Of a stretch of DNA of 64,000 nucleotides, positions 8,331 through 17,155 are shown in pieces. Below the pieces are notes generated by a model, which saw only the letters and a list, made by a program, of their open reading frames with translations, made no database searches and was not told the origin of the DNA. Source of the DNA: Flexivirga oryzae (lineage in GTDB: Bacteria; Actinomycetota; Actinomycetes; Actinomycetales; Dermatophilaceae). The DNA lies in contig NZ_JACHVQ010000001.1 in NCBI RefSeq assembly GCF_014190805.1, positions 1,116,001-1,180,000 on the forward strand. Direction: 5' to 3'. Made by a program: the position numbers and the translations under genes. Position 1 is the first letter of the stretch, and the number at the start of each line of letters is the position of its first letter.

Positions 8331-9855
8331 CATCAACAACTAGTTTCCGACGTAGTATCTTTCCAACTGGACTCTTGGGGATGGATGCGATCACTCGAAA
8401 CCGCTTTGGGCGTTTGTACGGCGACAATGGCGCATCGTTTCGACACCACTGCTCCAATCGGGCCACCAACGTCTCCGGATCGATTGCGAGGTTGGTCGGC
8501 ACTACAAAGGCGGTGACAGCCTGACCCCACTTCTCGTCTCGGAGTCCTACAACAGCAACCTCAGACACATCAGGGTGACGTGACAGAACGTCTTCCACCT
8601 CTACGGGATGCACGTTCTCTCCTCCGGAGATGATCATGTCGTCGACACGACCATCGACCCATAGATCTCCATCGGCATCGAAGTGACCGAGGTCGCCCGT
8701 GTGGTACCACCGGCCACGGATGCTCTTTGCATCCGCATCTGGACGATTCCAGTAGCCTTGAAATGCCTCGTCGGCGTCCAGCGATGCCACAATTTCGCCG
8801 ACGACATCCGGCGCCAATGGTTCGTGCGAACCTCCGACTGCCGGGTCGACCACGCGCAGCCGGGTAAACAGTCCTGGCCGTCCGGCGCTGCCTGGTTTCC
8901 GCGATGCGCGCTCTTCCACCGCGAAGGTATAGACCTCACTTGAGCCATAGTGGTTGACGAAGACTTCGGGTGCGATCGACGCTTCGAGCGTCTCGCACAG
9001 TGTCGAGGTCATCGCTGCCCCTGCGAACGCAAGCTTTCGGACGGACTGACCGACTTCATCCAGTCGGCCGGTCTCCGCGAGCGCCCAATAGGCGGTCGGA
9101 ACGAGGTAGAGCGCGGAGATCTTCTCCTTGAGGATCAACTCGATCGCGGCTGGCGCTTCGAACACCGGCATCTCGACAAATGTGCCACCGACCACGATCA
9201 TCGACTGCAACGCGCGCAGTCCCATGGTGTGGTACATGGGCATCGCCCCCAGCGTGGACTCGCCATACGCGTATTGGCACTGCATCACATGCGCGACCGA
9301 GGCCGAAACCTCGGCGTGCTGCGTGCGCGGCACCCCTTTGGGCCTGCCCGTGGTGCCCGAGGTGTAGAGCATGACCGACGGGTCGGCGTCCCGCACAACG
9401 ACATCTGGCGCGTCATGGTTCGCATCGGCGACCAAATCCTCGAATGAACGTGCCCCGCCCAGCGGATCCAACCCGGCATACAGCAGCACCGGATCGACCG
9501 GTGCTTGTGCGAGTGCCTGCTCCGCAACCTCTCGCGCCAGGTCGTCAACGATGACAACCCTCGGATCGGCGTCGCGAACGCAGTACGCCAGCTCTGACGC
9601 CGCGAGCCGGATGTTCAACGGCGTGGACATGACCCCGATCTTCTGGAGCGCGAGGTGGGTCGATGCCATCACCTCCGAGTTGGAGAGAAACATCGCCACC
9701 CGATCGCCCGGCCGGACGCCCAGGCGAAGCATCATCGAAGCGATCCTGTTCGTGCGCTCGTCCCATTCGCGATAGGTCATGCGCCTCGATCCCGCGACTG
9801 CCAGCCGCTCCGGAAACCGCTCTGCGGACCACGTCAGCATCCGACCGATCTCCAT
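8320..9855 (-). CDS. AMP-forming acyl-CoA ligase
   Basis: A 511-residue ANL-superfamily enzyme that would activate a carboxylic acid with ATP and CoA. The phosphate-binding loop MLYTSGTTGRPKGVP is near residue 160 and the adenylate site NHYGSSE near 300. The hinge region is YHTGDLGHFDADGDLWVDGR, and the catalytic Lys lies in SPVGKILRRK close to the C-terminus. The chain is full length. The substrate cannot be read from the sequence; long-chain, aromatic or cyclic acids are all possible. The gene starts 2 bp after the [2Fe-2S]/CoxG gene stops, so it is clearly in the same operon as the molybdenum hydroxylase. Confidence 0.9.
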   Translation of the reverse strand: MEIGRMLTWSAERFPERLAVAGSRRMTYREWDERTNRIASMMLRLGVRPGDRVAMFLSNSEVMASTHLALQKIGVMSTPLNIRLAASELAYCVRDADPRVVIVDDLAREVAEQALAQAPVDPVLLYAGLDPLGGARSFEDLVADANHDAPDVVVRDADPSVMLYTSGTTGRPKGVPRTQHAEVSASVAHVMQCQYAYGESTLGAMPMYHTMGLRALQSMIVVGGTFVEMPVFEAPAAIELILKEKISALYLVPTAYWALAETGRLDEVGQSVRKLAFAGAAMTSTLCETLEASIAPEVFVNHYGSSEVYTFAVEERASRKPGSAGRPGLFTRLRVVDPAVGGSHEPLAPDVVGEIVASLDADEAFQGYWNRPDADAKSIRGRWYHTGDLGHFDADGDLWVDGRVDDMIISGGENVHPVEVEDVLSRHPDVSEVAVVGLRDEKWGQAVTAFVVPTNLAIDPETLVARLEQWCRNDAPLSPYKRPKRFRVIASIPKSPVGKILRRKLVVDDEV

Positions 9856-9857
9856 GC

Positions 9858-11108
9858 TCAGTTCCTTCCTCTGATGCGGTTAAGTAGCGCGCGGACGCGA
9901 GCTGCAGGGATGCGCAAGGTCATGGCCAGCGCACTCGGTGGCTTCACCTCGGCCGGTTCCTCCCCGCGCGCCATCGCGTCCAGCGCCGCCGTGAACTGCC
10001 CGAACATGTCCTTGCTGACATCGCTTGCGAGCGACCTGCCGAACTGAGCGATCCGACCGGTCATATGGACGCGGGCATCAGCGCGGACCGCGCTCCCACT
10101 ACCCGCAGCGTCCACAGCCACGACCACCTCTGCCTGAACGTTGCCGCTACTGGCATCGGCAGCCTGGACAAGTGCGCGGATCGTGTGTGTGGTCTCGTCG
10201 CGTTCCACGACATGAATGTCGCCCAGGAATGCCAGCTTGACGGGGCCGAGAGCCACTTGAACACGGCCCTTGTATCGGTCGTTACCGAAGTCGACGACCA
10301 GTTCTGCGCCGGGCAGGCAGCGCGCCAGGCGCTCGGTATCGGACATAACGCTCCACAGCTGCTGCGGCTCAGCCCGCACCTGTTGATGCACGGCGATGGA
10401 GACCGTGGGTTCGGCCTGTGGCATACGGATCTCAGCGATCCCTTCGAGGTCGACCTCGTCGACACCAACAGCAGAACGTGACGGCCCGCCGACGCTGGCA
10501 CGGGGCAACAGCTCCGTAGCAGCGCAGTTTCGCGGCGCCGGAAGACCATTGGGATGGGTCTCGGCGACCTCCGCGACGGCATCGACGATGTTGCGGTAGC
10601 CAGTGCACCGACACAGAACTCCGGACAATTGCTCGGGTAATTCATCCCGCCCGATGCCAGGGTCCTTGTCCAACAGGTCGTAGGCGCTCATCAGCTGACC
10701 GGGCGTGCAGAAGCCGCACTGAAGAGCGTGGTGTTTGCCGAATGATGCCTGCAACGGGTGCAGGTCCTCTGGCTTGCCCAAGCCCTCAACGGTCATGATC
10801 TCCGCACTGTCCAGTTGACATGCCAGCAGAAGACACGCCCGTGCAGCATCACCATCGACGAGCACGGTGCACATTCCGCACACTCCGTGTTCGCACCCGA
10901 TGTGCGTCCCGGTCAGTCCGAGATGATCGCGTAGCGCATCGGACAGCGTCACCCGAGGCGCGACATGCACGGTCGCCGGACGTCCGTTGACGGTGAAGTT
11001 GACCGGAACGGTCTCGTCAGGCGCGATCCGACTAGTGGCCGCCTGCGTCACGGGTCGCTGCTGGATGCGCGTGCTGACTGTCTGCTTCAACCGATGCAAC
11101 GTACTCAT
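9858..11108 (-). CDS. Molybdenum hydroxylase [2Fe-2S] subunit fused to a CoxG-like domain
   Basis: This 416-residue protein joins two parts. Residues ~35-190 are a CoxS/XdhC-type iron-sulphur subunit with the ferredoxin-like cluster cysteines CEHGVCGMC and the second cluster CGFCTPG ... CRCTGY. Residues ~235-385 form an SRPBCC/CoxG domain (LWSVMSDTERLARCLPGAE ... GPVKLAFLGDIHVVERDE). CoxG normally is a separate membrane-recruitment or assembly protein of CO dehydrogenases. The fused arrangement suggests the electron-transfer subunit itself docks to a partner. It overlaps the FAD-subunit gene by 4 bp (ATGA). Confidence 0.9.
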   Translation of the reverse strand: MSTLHRLKQTVSTRIQQRPVTQAATSRIAPDETVPVNFTVNGRPATVHVAPRVTLSDALRDHLGLTGTHIGCEHGVCGMCTVLVDGDAARACLLLACQLDSAEIMTVEGLGKPEDLHPLQASFGKHHALQCGFCTPGQLMSAYDLLDKDPGIGRDELPEQLSGVLCRCTGYRNIVDAVAEVAETHPNGLPAPRNCAATELLPRASVGGPSRSAVGVDEVDLEGIAEIRMPQAEPTVSIAVHQQVRAEPQQLWSVMSDTERLARCLPGAELVVDFGNDRYKGRVQVALGPVKLAFLGDIHVVERDETTHTIRALVQAADASSGNVQAEVVVAVDAAGSGSAVRADARVHMTGRIAQFGRSLASDVSKDMFGQFTAALDAMARGEEPAEVKPPSALAMTLRIPAARVRALLNRIRGRN

Positions 11109-12007
11109 CGAGTGCTCCGCTCCATGCTTGAGTTGAAGGCGCGTGCGAGTTCCCGCGCGCCCAGTGCGCTGATCAACCGGCGGCGGTAAGCAGGAGATCC
11201 GCTGCTGTCGCCCTCGGTCGTCACCACCTCGTCGGCCAACTCCTCGGTGGCCGCCACCAACTGCGAGGTGAGCGCCTCGGGTGCCGGGCCGACTGCATTG
11301 ACGGCCGCAACGACTTGCCGCGTCAGATCCCGGCGCTGCGGTTTATCCGACACTCCGAATGCCGTGACGACTGCCGACCGCGGGACGCCTTCGCGCGAAG
11401 TCACCGAGACCGCAACGCCGGCGAGCGCGAAGTCGCCATGCCGTCGGGCGACCTCGGCAAAACCGAACCCTGAGCCGGACGACGGCAGCGGCACCCGAAC
11501 CGAAGCGACCAGTTCCACCGGTGCCAATACCGTCGTCATCGCGGCCGTGAAGAATTCCGCTGCCGGTACCGATCTCTTGCCGTACGGGCCAATGACGTCC
11601 AACGTCGCTCCTAGACAGGTGGCCACAGCGGGCAACTCCGAGGACGGGTCCGCATGTGCCAACGACCCGCACACAGTGCCGCGGCTGCGTATCTCCCGAT
11701 GCCCGATCCAGGGCAGTGCCCTGCTGAGCAGTGGGACGACGCCGCCGAAGTCGCGCTCGATCCGGCGCTGGCGCACCGCAGCACCGATGCGCAGTTCACC
11801 GTCTGCGACCTGAACCTGCTGTAATTCCGCGATGCGGGTGATGTCTACGAGCGTGGCGGGCCGGCCCAGCCGCATCGCCAGCACCGGCATCAGGGACTGA
11901 CCTCCGGCAAGCACCTTGCCGCCGCCTTCCTGATCCGCACGGACAAGTTCGGCGACAGCGTCCCCGACCTCGGCCGGTCGGACATATCCGAAGGGAGCGG
12001 GCTTCAT
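11105..12007 (-). CDS. Molybdenum hydroxylase FAD-binding (CoxM-type) subunit
   Basis: A 300-residue medium subunit carrying FAD. The pyrophosphate-binding AGGQSLMPVLAMRLGRP is near residue 40 and the second FAD motif TVCGSLAHADPSSELPAV near 115. A CO-dehydrogenase-flavoprotein C-terminal domain follows. The ATG at 12007 (MKPAPFGYVRP) is chosen because it lies 1 bp after the crotonase stop and matches family N-termini; the open frame upstream overlaps the crotonase and is not coding. It passes electrons from the iron-sulphur subunit to FAD in the expected three-subunit complex. Confidence 0.92.
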   Translation of the reverse strand: MKPAPFGYVRPAEVGDAVAELVRADQEGGGKVLAGGQSLMPVLAMRLGRPATLVDITRIAELQQVQVADGELRIGAAVRQRRIERDFGGVVPLLSRALPWIGHREIRSRGTVCGSLAHADPSSELPAVATCLGATLDVIGPYGKRSVPAAEFFTAAMTTVLAPVELVASVRVPLPSSGSGFGFAEVARRHGDFALAGVAVSVTSREGVPRSAVVTAFGVSDKPQRRDLTRQVVAAVNAVGPAPEALTSQLVAATEELADEVVTTEGDSSGSPAYRRRLISALGARELARAFNSSMERSTR

Positions 12008-12008
12008 C

Positions 12009-12788
12009 TCAGCGGCCCTCGAACCTCGGAGTACGCTTCTCGCCGAATGCGGCGACGCCCTCGGCGAAGTCGTGTGTCGAGCGCAGCAGGGAGTAGGACT
12101 TGCGCTCCAGCTCCACGCCGGTTGCCAACGGCGCGTCCACGCCGCGGTCCAGGACCTCCTTGGCGGTGCGCAGTGCGATCGGCGAATAACCCAGCAATGT
12201 CGACACCACCCGTTCGACCTCGTTCTCCAGCGCTGCGCGGTCCTCCGAAACACTCGCGAGCAGGCCCCAGTCCAACGCCTGCGCAGCTCGGATCCGTTCG
12301 GCGGTGAGAATGTGATACTTCGCGCGCGACAGCCCGATCAAGCGCGCAAGGCGCTGGGTGCCGCCGCTTCCTGGCATCATGCCGAGCCGCATCTCCGGAA
12401 GAGCGAACTGTGACCGGGTCGTGGCCAGTCGAATGTCGGTGGATAGCGCAAGCTCGAGTCCTACGCCGAAGCAGTAGCCGTCAACAGCCGTGATCACCGT
12501 TTTCGGCGATCGTGATGCTGCTGTCACATCGTGTCCGAGATCGGTCAGGTCGAACGGCGCGACCTCCATGAACCCAGCAATGTCACCGCCGGACGTGAAA
12601 TGGTCTCCCTCTCCGCGAATCACCACGACAGCAACTTCGTCATCCTGATCGATTTCGGCGAAGCGCTCCGCCACTAGCGCGCGCATCGCCATCGTGACAA
12701 TGTTGTAGCGGCCATGATCGAGACTCAGGTTCGCGACACGCCCGTCATGGCTTCGGGTCAATCGGACTTCTCCGCCTGTCAGTGGCAT
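12009..12788 (-). CDS. Enoyl-CoA hydratase/isomerase (crotonase) family protein
   Basis: A 259-residue crotonase-fold enzyme. The oxyanion-hole region HFTSGGDIAGF is near residue 65 and VDGYCFGVGLELALSTD near 105. FALPEMRLGMMPGSGG carries the Glu matching the first catalytic Glu of classical hydratases. The position of the second catalytic Glu falls in GLSRAKYHILTA and is Tyr, so simple hydration is doubtful; an isomerase, lyase or ring-opening role is possible. The ATG at 12788 overlaps the large-subunit stop (TGATG). Its place inside the hydroxylase operon indicates that the pathway runs on CoA thioesters. Confidence 0.88.
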   Translation of the reverse strand: MPLTGGEVRLTRSHDGRVANLSLDHGRYNIVTMAMRALVAERFAEIDQDDEVAVVVIRGEGDHFTSGGDIAGFMEVAPFDLTDLGHDVTAASRSPKTVITAVDGYCFGVGLELALSTDIRLATTRSQFALPEMRLGMMPGSGGTQRLARLIGLSRAKYHILTAERIRAAQALDWGLLASVSEDRAALENEVERVVSTLLGYSPIALRTAKEVLDRGVDAPLATGVELERKSYSLLRSTHDFAEGVAAFGEKRTPRFEGR

Positions 12789-15244
12789 CACTTCTCGTTT
12801 CTGTTGGAGTTGATGGTGGGTGACAACAAGTTGTGTATGACGTTGCCGTGCAACGGCAACGCGGTGATCTCGACGTCATGTGCGCTGAGTGCGTCCTGCA
12901 CTGCGTTCGCGACGGCGACCGGGAAGCTCATCGAGCTGCCCTCCCCGGATCCCTTGGCACCGAGCCGGGTCACCGGCGACGGAGTGATGATGCGGTGCCC
13001 GTCGAGCGGGAACATCGCTTCTGCGGAGGTCGGGACCAGATAATCCATGAATGTCGAGGTGGGCTGGCCAGCGTCCGTGTACGCCAGCTCCTCGTACAGC
13101 GCCCCGCCGAGACCGTGCGCAACTGCCCCGTGCACCTGCCCTTCGATCAGCAACGGGTTGAGAACCGTTCCGGCATCGTGAACGGCGGTGACCTTCTCGA
13201 TTTCGATCTGGTAGGTGGCCGGATCGATCCGAACCTGCACGAGTTCGGCGACGAATCCATAGCAGAGCGACGAATTCACCTGGTCTGTGCGTGAAGGTGC
13301 CTTGGCCTCCGGGGGCGTAAATGCTGCCTCGGCATACAAACTGGCCTTGACTCCCGCGGGCAATGCGCCGGGATCCCAGTGAATGAGTCCTGCGGCGTGC
13401 CGGAACTTGACCGTTTTGTCCGGTTCATGGCGCACCCGTACCGTGCCTTCGTGCAGCTCCAGCTCCTCAGGATCAGCCGAGAGCAGCACACCGGCAGCCA
13501 CCTTGATTGCGGCTGCGATCCGGTCGCACGCCTCCACGATCGCGGAGGTGAGGAGTGGTGAGAATCGCGAAGAGTAGCTTCCAGAGGTCACCGTCCACGG
13601 AGTTGTCGAAGTGTCCATGTCCACCTTGGCAACCACGGACTCCAGCGGCAGGCAGAGCTGGTCGGCGACGACTTGTCGGGCAACCGTTGCGTGACCTTGG
13701 CCTTGCGGGACGGTGCCCAGCAACACCGTGACCACGCCCAAGAGGTCGACGCTGATGCGCACATGTTCGGTCGAACCCGACTTGTCGCGTCCTGCCGCAC
13801 GTTGGTCGCTCGGGGTCGCCAGGCCGACGTAACCGATGTTCGTCGCCGATGGCTCGACAACGACAGCAATGCCGCAGCCGACAAGCTCGCCGCGCTCGCG
13901 TGCCTGCGCCTGAGTCCGCCGCAGTTCACTGTATTGACTTGACTCTTTCAAGATGCGCAGCGCCTTCGCATAGTCGCCAGAGTCATAAATGCCACCCGTC
14001 GGAGTCGCATATGGGAACGCGTCCGACCCGATGAGATTGCGTTCACGCAGTTCGAACGGATCGATGCCGAGGGTGTCTGCCACTTTGTCCATCATGCGTT
14101 CAAGACCGAAATACAATTGCTGGCCCCCGAAACCTCGATTCAGTCCAGTCGGCGCCTTGTTCGTGACGACAGCACGCGAGCGCAATCGCACAGCATCGAT
14201 CCGATAGGCACCGGTGAGGTTCCCGAAACAGCGGTAGAGCGTTGCCGGCTCAGGTGGCCGGAGGTAGGCACCGACGTTCTCCTTGAAGTCGATGTCGAGC
14301 GCTTGCACAACACCGTCGGCATCCACTGCGGCAGACATTCGCATGATCCGGTCGGAGCCGGCCGACGACGCGGTGAGGTGCTCTATCCGATCCTCGGTCC
14401 AGCGGACCGGACGACCCGCGTACTTGCTCGCCAACGCCATCAATGCGATGTAGGGATAGATGCCTGCTTTGATGCCGAAGCTTCCGCCGTTGTCCTGGGG
14501 CACGATCAGACGAAGCTGGGACGGTCCGACCCCCAGTGCCCCGGAGAGCACTGGCACCATCGAGAACGGCCCGTGGAAGTTGGAGTACGCCGTGATCTGT
14601 GGTCCAGAAACGTCTTGCTGCCAGTCGGCGATGACCGAATAGCATTCCATCGGGGTGGAGGAATAGCGCGGAAAACTGTAGGTGCCGGTGATGACGTGGT
14701 CTGCGTTATCGAATACTTCCTCGACGTCACCGAAGACAAATTCTCGATCACTGGCCACGTTGCTGTCGGCCGTGTCATGAAGCCGTGGCGCGTCCTGCGC
14801 CAATGCCTTCGTCGTGTCGACAACTGCGGGCAGTACATCGTATTGAACGCGAACCAGTTCGGCTGCATCTTCAGCCGTGTAGCGATCGGTCGCGACGACC
14901 ACGGCGACCGGTTCACCGACAAAGCGCACCTTGTCGGTCCCCGTCGGGTAATACGGCATCGGGGCACGCAAGGACAGCGGAAAGGGCTTGAGCGTCCGGA
15001 GCACTTCGTCGGGCCCGATCACCGCGGCAACTCCGTCGTGCTGACGGGCTCGATCGAGATCGATATCGACGATGCGCGCATGCGGATGCGGACTGCGCAC
15101 CACCGCCGCCACCAGGGTCCCCGGCAGTGGATCCAGATCGTCGAGGAAATGACCACGACCGGTCAGCAGAGCAGGATCCTCCACTCGAGCCAGTGGCTGC
15201 CCGACGAATCGGGCGCTGCTCGAGGTGTCCGGAGTCATACACAT
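12788..15244 (-). CDS. Molybdopterin-dependent hydroxylase large subunit (xanthine oxidase/CoxL family)
   Basis: The 818-residue catalytic subunit should bind molybdenum cofactor. The N-terminal a/b hammerhead domain (VGQPLARVEDPALLTGRGH) is followed by the cofactor domains. The segment that in CO dehydrogenase carries AYxCSFR reads GLNRGFGGQQLYF here, so this is not a form I CO dehydrogenase. The C-terminal active-site Glu lies in LGAKGSGEGSSMSFP. With the FAD and [2Fe-2S] subunits it would hydroxylate an aldehyde, N-heterocycle or activated ring; the exact substrate is unknown. It is the first gene of the operon and is divergent from padR. Confidence 0.92.
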   Translation of the reverse strand: MCMTPDTSSSARFVGQPLARVEDPALLTGRGHFLDDLDPLPGTLVAAVVRSPHPHARIVDIDLDRARQHDGVAAVIGPDEVLRTLKPFPLSLRAPMPYYPTGTDKVRFVGEPVAVVVATDRYTAEDAAELVRVQYDVLPAVVDTTKALAQDAPRLHDTADSNVASDREFVFGDVEEVFDNADHVITGTYSFPRYSSTPMECYSVIADWQQDVSGPQITAYSNFHGPFSMVPVLSGALGVGPSQLRLIVPQDNGGSFGIKAGIYPYIALMALASKYAGRPVRWTEDRIEHLTASSAGSDRIMRMSAAVDADGVVQALDIDFKENVGAYLRPPEPATLYRCFGNLTGAYRIDAVRLRSRAVVTNKAPTGLNRGFGGQQLYFGLERMMDKVADTLGIDPFELRERNLIGSDAFPYATPTGGIYDSGDYAKALRILKESSQYSELRRTQAQARERGELVGCGIAVVVEPSATNIGYVGLATPSDQRAAGRDKSGSTEHVRISVDLLGVVTVLLGTVPQGQGHATVARQVVADQLCLPLESVVAKVDMDTSTTPWTVTSGSYSSRFSPLLTSAIVEACDRIAAAIKVAAGVLLSADPEELELHEGTVRVRHEPDKTVKFRHAAGLIHWDPGALPAGVKASLYAEAAFTPPEAKAPSRTDQVNSSLCYGFVAELVQVRIDPATYQIEIEKVTAVHDAGTVLNPLLIEGQVHGAVAHGLGGALYEELAYTDAGQPTSTFMDYLVPTSAEAMFPLDGHRIITPSPVTRLGAKGSGEGSSMSFPVAVANAVQDALSAHDVEITALPLHGNVIHNLLSPTINSNRNEK

Positions 15245-15314
15245 GACCTTATCATCTGATTCATACGATCTTTTTCATATGGTCTGTCATGGATGATGAC
15301 GGTAATGTAGCGTC
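15245..15314. promoter_or_regulatory. Divergent promoter/operator region between hydroxylase operon and padR
   Basis: This 70-bp gap is AT-rich against its surroundings. It holds an interrupted dyad, CATAC near 15262 and CATATG ending at 15281, and ATCATC/GATGAT at its outer parts. For the minus-strand operon, ATGACA (-35-like) and TATGAA (-10-like) can be picked, but the spacing is poor. A PadR binding site controlling both directions is expected here from the gene layout; the exact operator is not established. Confidence 0.4.
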
Positions 15315-15866
15315 GTGTCTGTGTCAACGCCTCGCCTGTCGACGACGTCTTACGTTGTGCTTGGACTTATCGGACTTCGCGGACCGTCTACCTCGTACGA
15401 CCTCAAACGCGCCATCGGACGGTCGGTGGGCTACTTCTGGCCGTTCCCACATGCACAGCTGTACTCCGAGCCACGTCGACTGGCTGACGTTGGACTACTG
15501 GATGTCGCGACCGAGGACGGTAGGCGACGTCGCCAGACCTTCTCGTTGACCGCTTCGGGCAAGCAGCGCTTGCAAGAGTGGCTCGCAGAGCCAGTCACCG
15601 ACCCGATGCAAGTTCGCGACATCGCCGAGCTCAAGTTGTTCTTCGCGGAGCTGTCCACGGAACAAGACACACTCGAACTCGCGCAGGAGCAAATCAAACA
15701 GCACACGGAACGGATAGCGACCTATGACGCGATGCTCGTGAGATACGACGAAATCCCTGAGGTGCAGGCGCGACTCGTTCCCTTGCGACTCGGGCTCAGA
15801 CTCGAGCACGCTGCGCTCGACTTCTGGACCGACTTCGTGGACAGCGCGATCGGAGCACACGAGTGA
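15315..15866 (+). CDS. PadR-family transcriptional regulator
   Basis: A 183-residue regulator with an N-terminal winged helix (LSTTSYVVLGLIGLRGPSTS; TFSLTASGKQRLQEWL) and a helical dimerisation tail (ELAQEQIKQHTERIATYDAML). PadR-type proteins often repress genes for phenolic acid or drug responses until the ligand binds. Start is GTG at 15315; the ATG at 15306 is followed at once by a stop. It is divergent from the molybdenum-hydroxylase operon and overlaps the hydrolase gene by 4 bp, so it probably controls this cluster. Confidence 0.88.
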   Translation: MSVSTPRLSTTSYVVLGLIGLRGPSTSYDLKRAIGRSVGYFWPFPHAQLYSEPRRLADVGLLDVATEDGRRRRQTFSLTASGKQRLQEWLAEPVTDPMQVRDIAELKLFFAELSTEQDTLELAQEQIKQHTERIATYDAMLVRYDEIPEVQARLVPLRLGLRLEHAALDFWTDFVDSAIGAHE

Positions 15867-16636
15867 GCCAGGCCAGCACCTGCACGGTCCCTCACACAGC
15901 CGAGTTCGGGCATGGCACTCGCGCAGTGCTGATCCATTGCGACGCTGCGACTGGACTCGGTGCGTGGCGCGCACAGATGCCGCTGGCCGATCGATGGAGA
16001 CTCGTGGTTCCCGACCGCCCCGGCTATGGTCGCAGCCCGTCCCCACGAGTCGACTTCGAGGCCGAGTCTGGTTGCTATATACCACTGCTCGGCAGCGGAG
16101 CGCACGTGGTTGGCCATTCCTACGGTGGCGTCGCAGCCATGTATCTGGCCGCGGCAGCTCCGGGTTTGATTCGGTCTTTGACGCTCGTCGAACCACCGGC
16201 GTTCGGCATCTCAGACTCGCCCGAGGTCGTGGCCACTCGCGACCAGCTCAAACAACTGTGGGCAGACCATAGCATTGACCGCTTCGACTTCTGGTCGCGA
16301 TTCTGCGAACTCATTGGAGAGCCTCCGTGGCCACGCCGTCCGTTGCCTCCGCAGCTGGATGACGGGGTTCGTGCCCTGATGCACTCGCGAGGGCCGTGGG
16401 AGGCCCGGCCCGATTGGACGACCTTGCGCAGCGCGCAGTTTCCCAAGCTCGTCATCTCCGGTGGTCACCACGCCGGCTTTGAGGAAATCGCCGACACCAT
16501 CGCCCGTCGCACCGTTGCCGAACGATGCACATTGCCGGGGCGACGCCATATGGTCCCTCAAGTCGGCAATCCGTTCAACGGTCTGGCCGAGGACTTCTGG
16601 CAACGCGCGGACAGCGCCCTGTCGAACAAGGGGTAA
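15863..16636 (+). CDS. Alpha/beta hydrolase
   Basis: A 257-residue hydrolase. The nucleophile elbow GHSYGG near residue 83 provides the catalytic Ser. The oxyanion region is VLIHCDAATGLGAW near residue 22, and the likely catalytic His is in PGRRHMVPQ near the end. The start is GTG at 15863, overlapping the padR stop (GTGA), so the two are co-translated. Esters, lactones or thioesters are possible substrates. A thioesterase or lactonase step of the neighbouring pathway is an inference. Confidence 0.85.
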   Translation: MSQASTCTVPHTAEFGHGTRAVLIHCDAATGLGAWRAQMPLADRWRLVVPDRPGYGRSPSPRVDFEAESGCYIPLLGSGAHVVGHSYGGVAAMYLAAAAPGLIRSLTLVEPPAFGISDSPEVVATRDQLKQLWADHSIDRFDFWSRFCELIGEPPWPRRPLPPQLDDGVRALMHSRGPWEARPDWTTLRSAQFPKLVISGGHHAGFEEIADTIARRTVAERCTLPGRRHMVPQVGNPFNGLAEDFWQRADSALSNKG

Positions 16637-16659
16637 GCATGCGGTAGCGTCGGTTCACC

Positions 16660-17144
16660 ATGCCGATATGTCCTGTGCATATGTCCACGCCCTGGCCGGA
16701 CCTCGGCGTCCTTGAGTTGCTCGTCGCGGTTGCCGAGCACGGCAGCCTGTCGGCGGCTGTCCGTGCCGCGGGTATGGCGCAGCCGAACGCCAGCCGTTCC
16801 ATCTCCCGCCTGGAGCGGCACCCCGGTGTCACCCTGCTGCACCGGTCCACGCGAGGATCGACCCTCACCGACTCCGGCGTGCGCGTGGAGGTGCACGTCT
16901 ACAACACGCACGACGTGCTGGACAGCCTGCGGGAGGGCGGGTGCGATGTCGGCTTCATTGAGGGCCCGAGACCGCCGCGCGGAGTCAACCACCTGACGGT
17001 CGCGCACGACGAGATGGTGCTGGTCGCACCGCGCGATCACCCTGGACGCGGCGCCGCACCCCGGTGACTCCGGACGAGTTGCGCGACACCCCGCTCGTGA
17101 CCCGCGAGGCCGGTTTGGGCACCCGGGTCGCTACTGACCGGTAA
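16660..17144 (+). pseudogene. Decayed LysR-family regulator (paralogue of 17597-18535)
   Basis: The first ~70 residues closely match the intact LysR protein at 17597-18535 (for example GMAQPNASRSISRLERH and LLHRSTRGSTLTDSG). About 59 residues are then missing, and the copy resumes at VRVEVHVYNTHDVL. A frameshift near 17045 ends the first frame at 17067, but homology continues in another frame (TPDELRDTPLVTREAG) to a TAA at 17142-17144. The C-terminal third is gone. It lies inverted relative to the intact copy, and even the sequence around the start codon is conserved. It should encode no working regulator. Confidence 0.88.
16666..16682. promoter_or_regulatory. Dyad conserved in both LysR copies (pseudogene copy)
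   Basis: ATAT-N9-ATAT (ATATGTCCTGTGCATAT) at the start of the pseudogene matches the same dyad at the intact LysR gene. Its spacing is consistent with a LysR T-N11-A box, but it also lies within the longest possible coding frame. Confidence 0.3.
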
Positions 17145-17155
17145 CATCTGCGGGC

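Noticed and set aside
12788..15244. CO dehydrogenase (coxMSL) operon
   Set aside because: The subunit set resembles it, but the large subunit lacks the AYxCSFR active loop of form I enzymes, and a crotonase and acyl-CoA ligase are interleaved in the operon.
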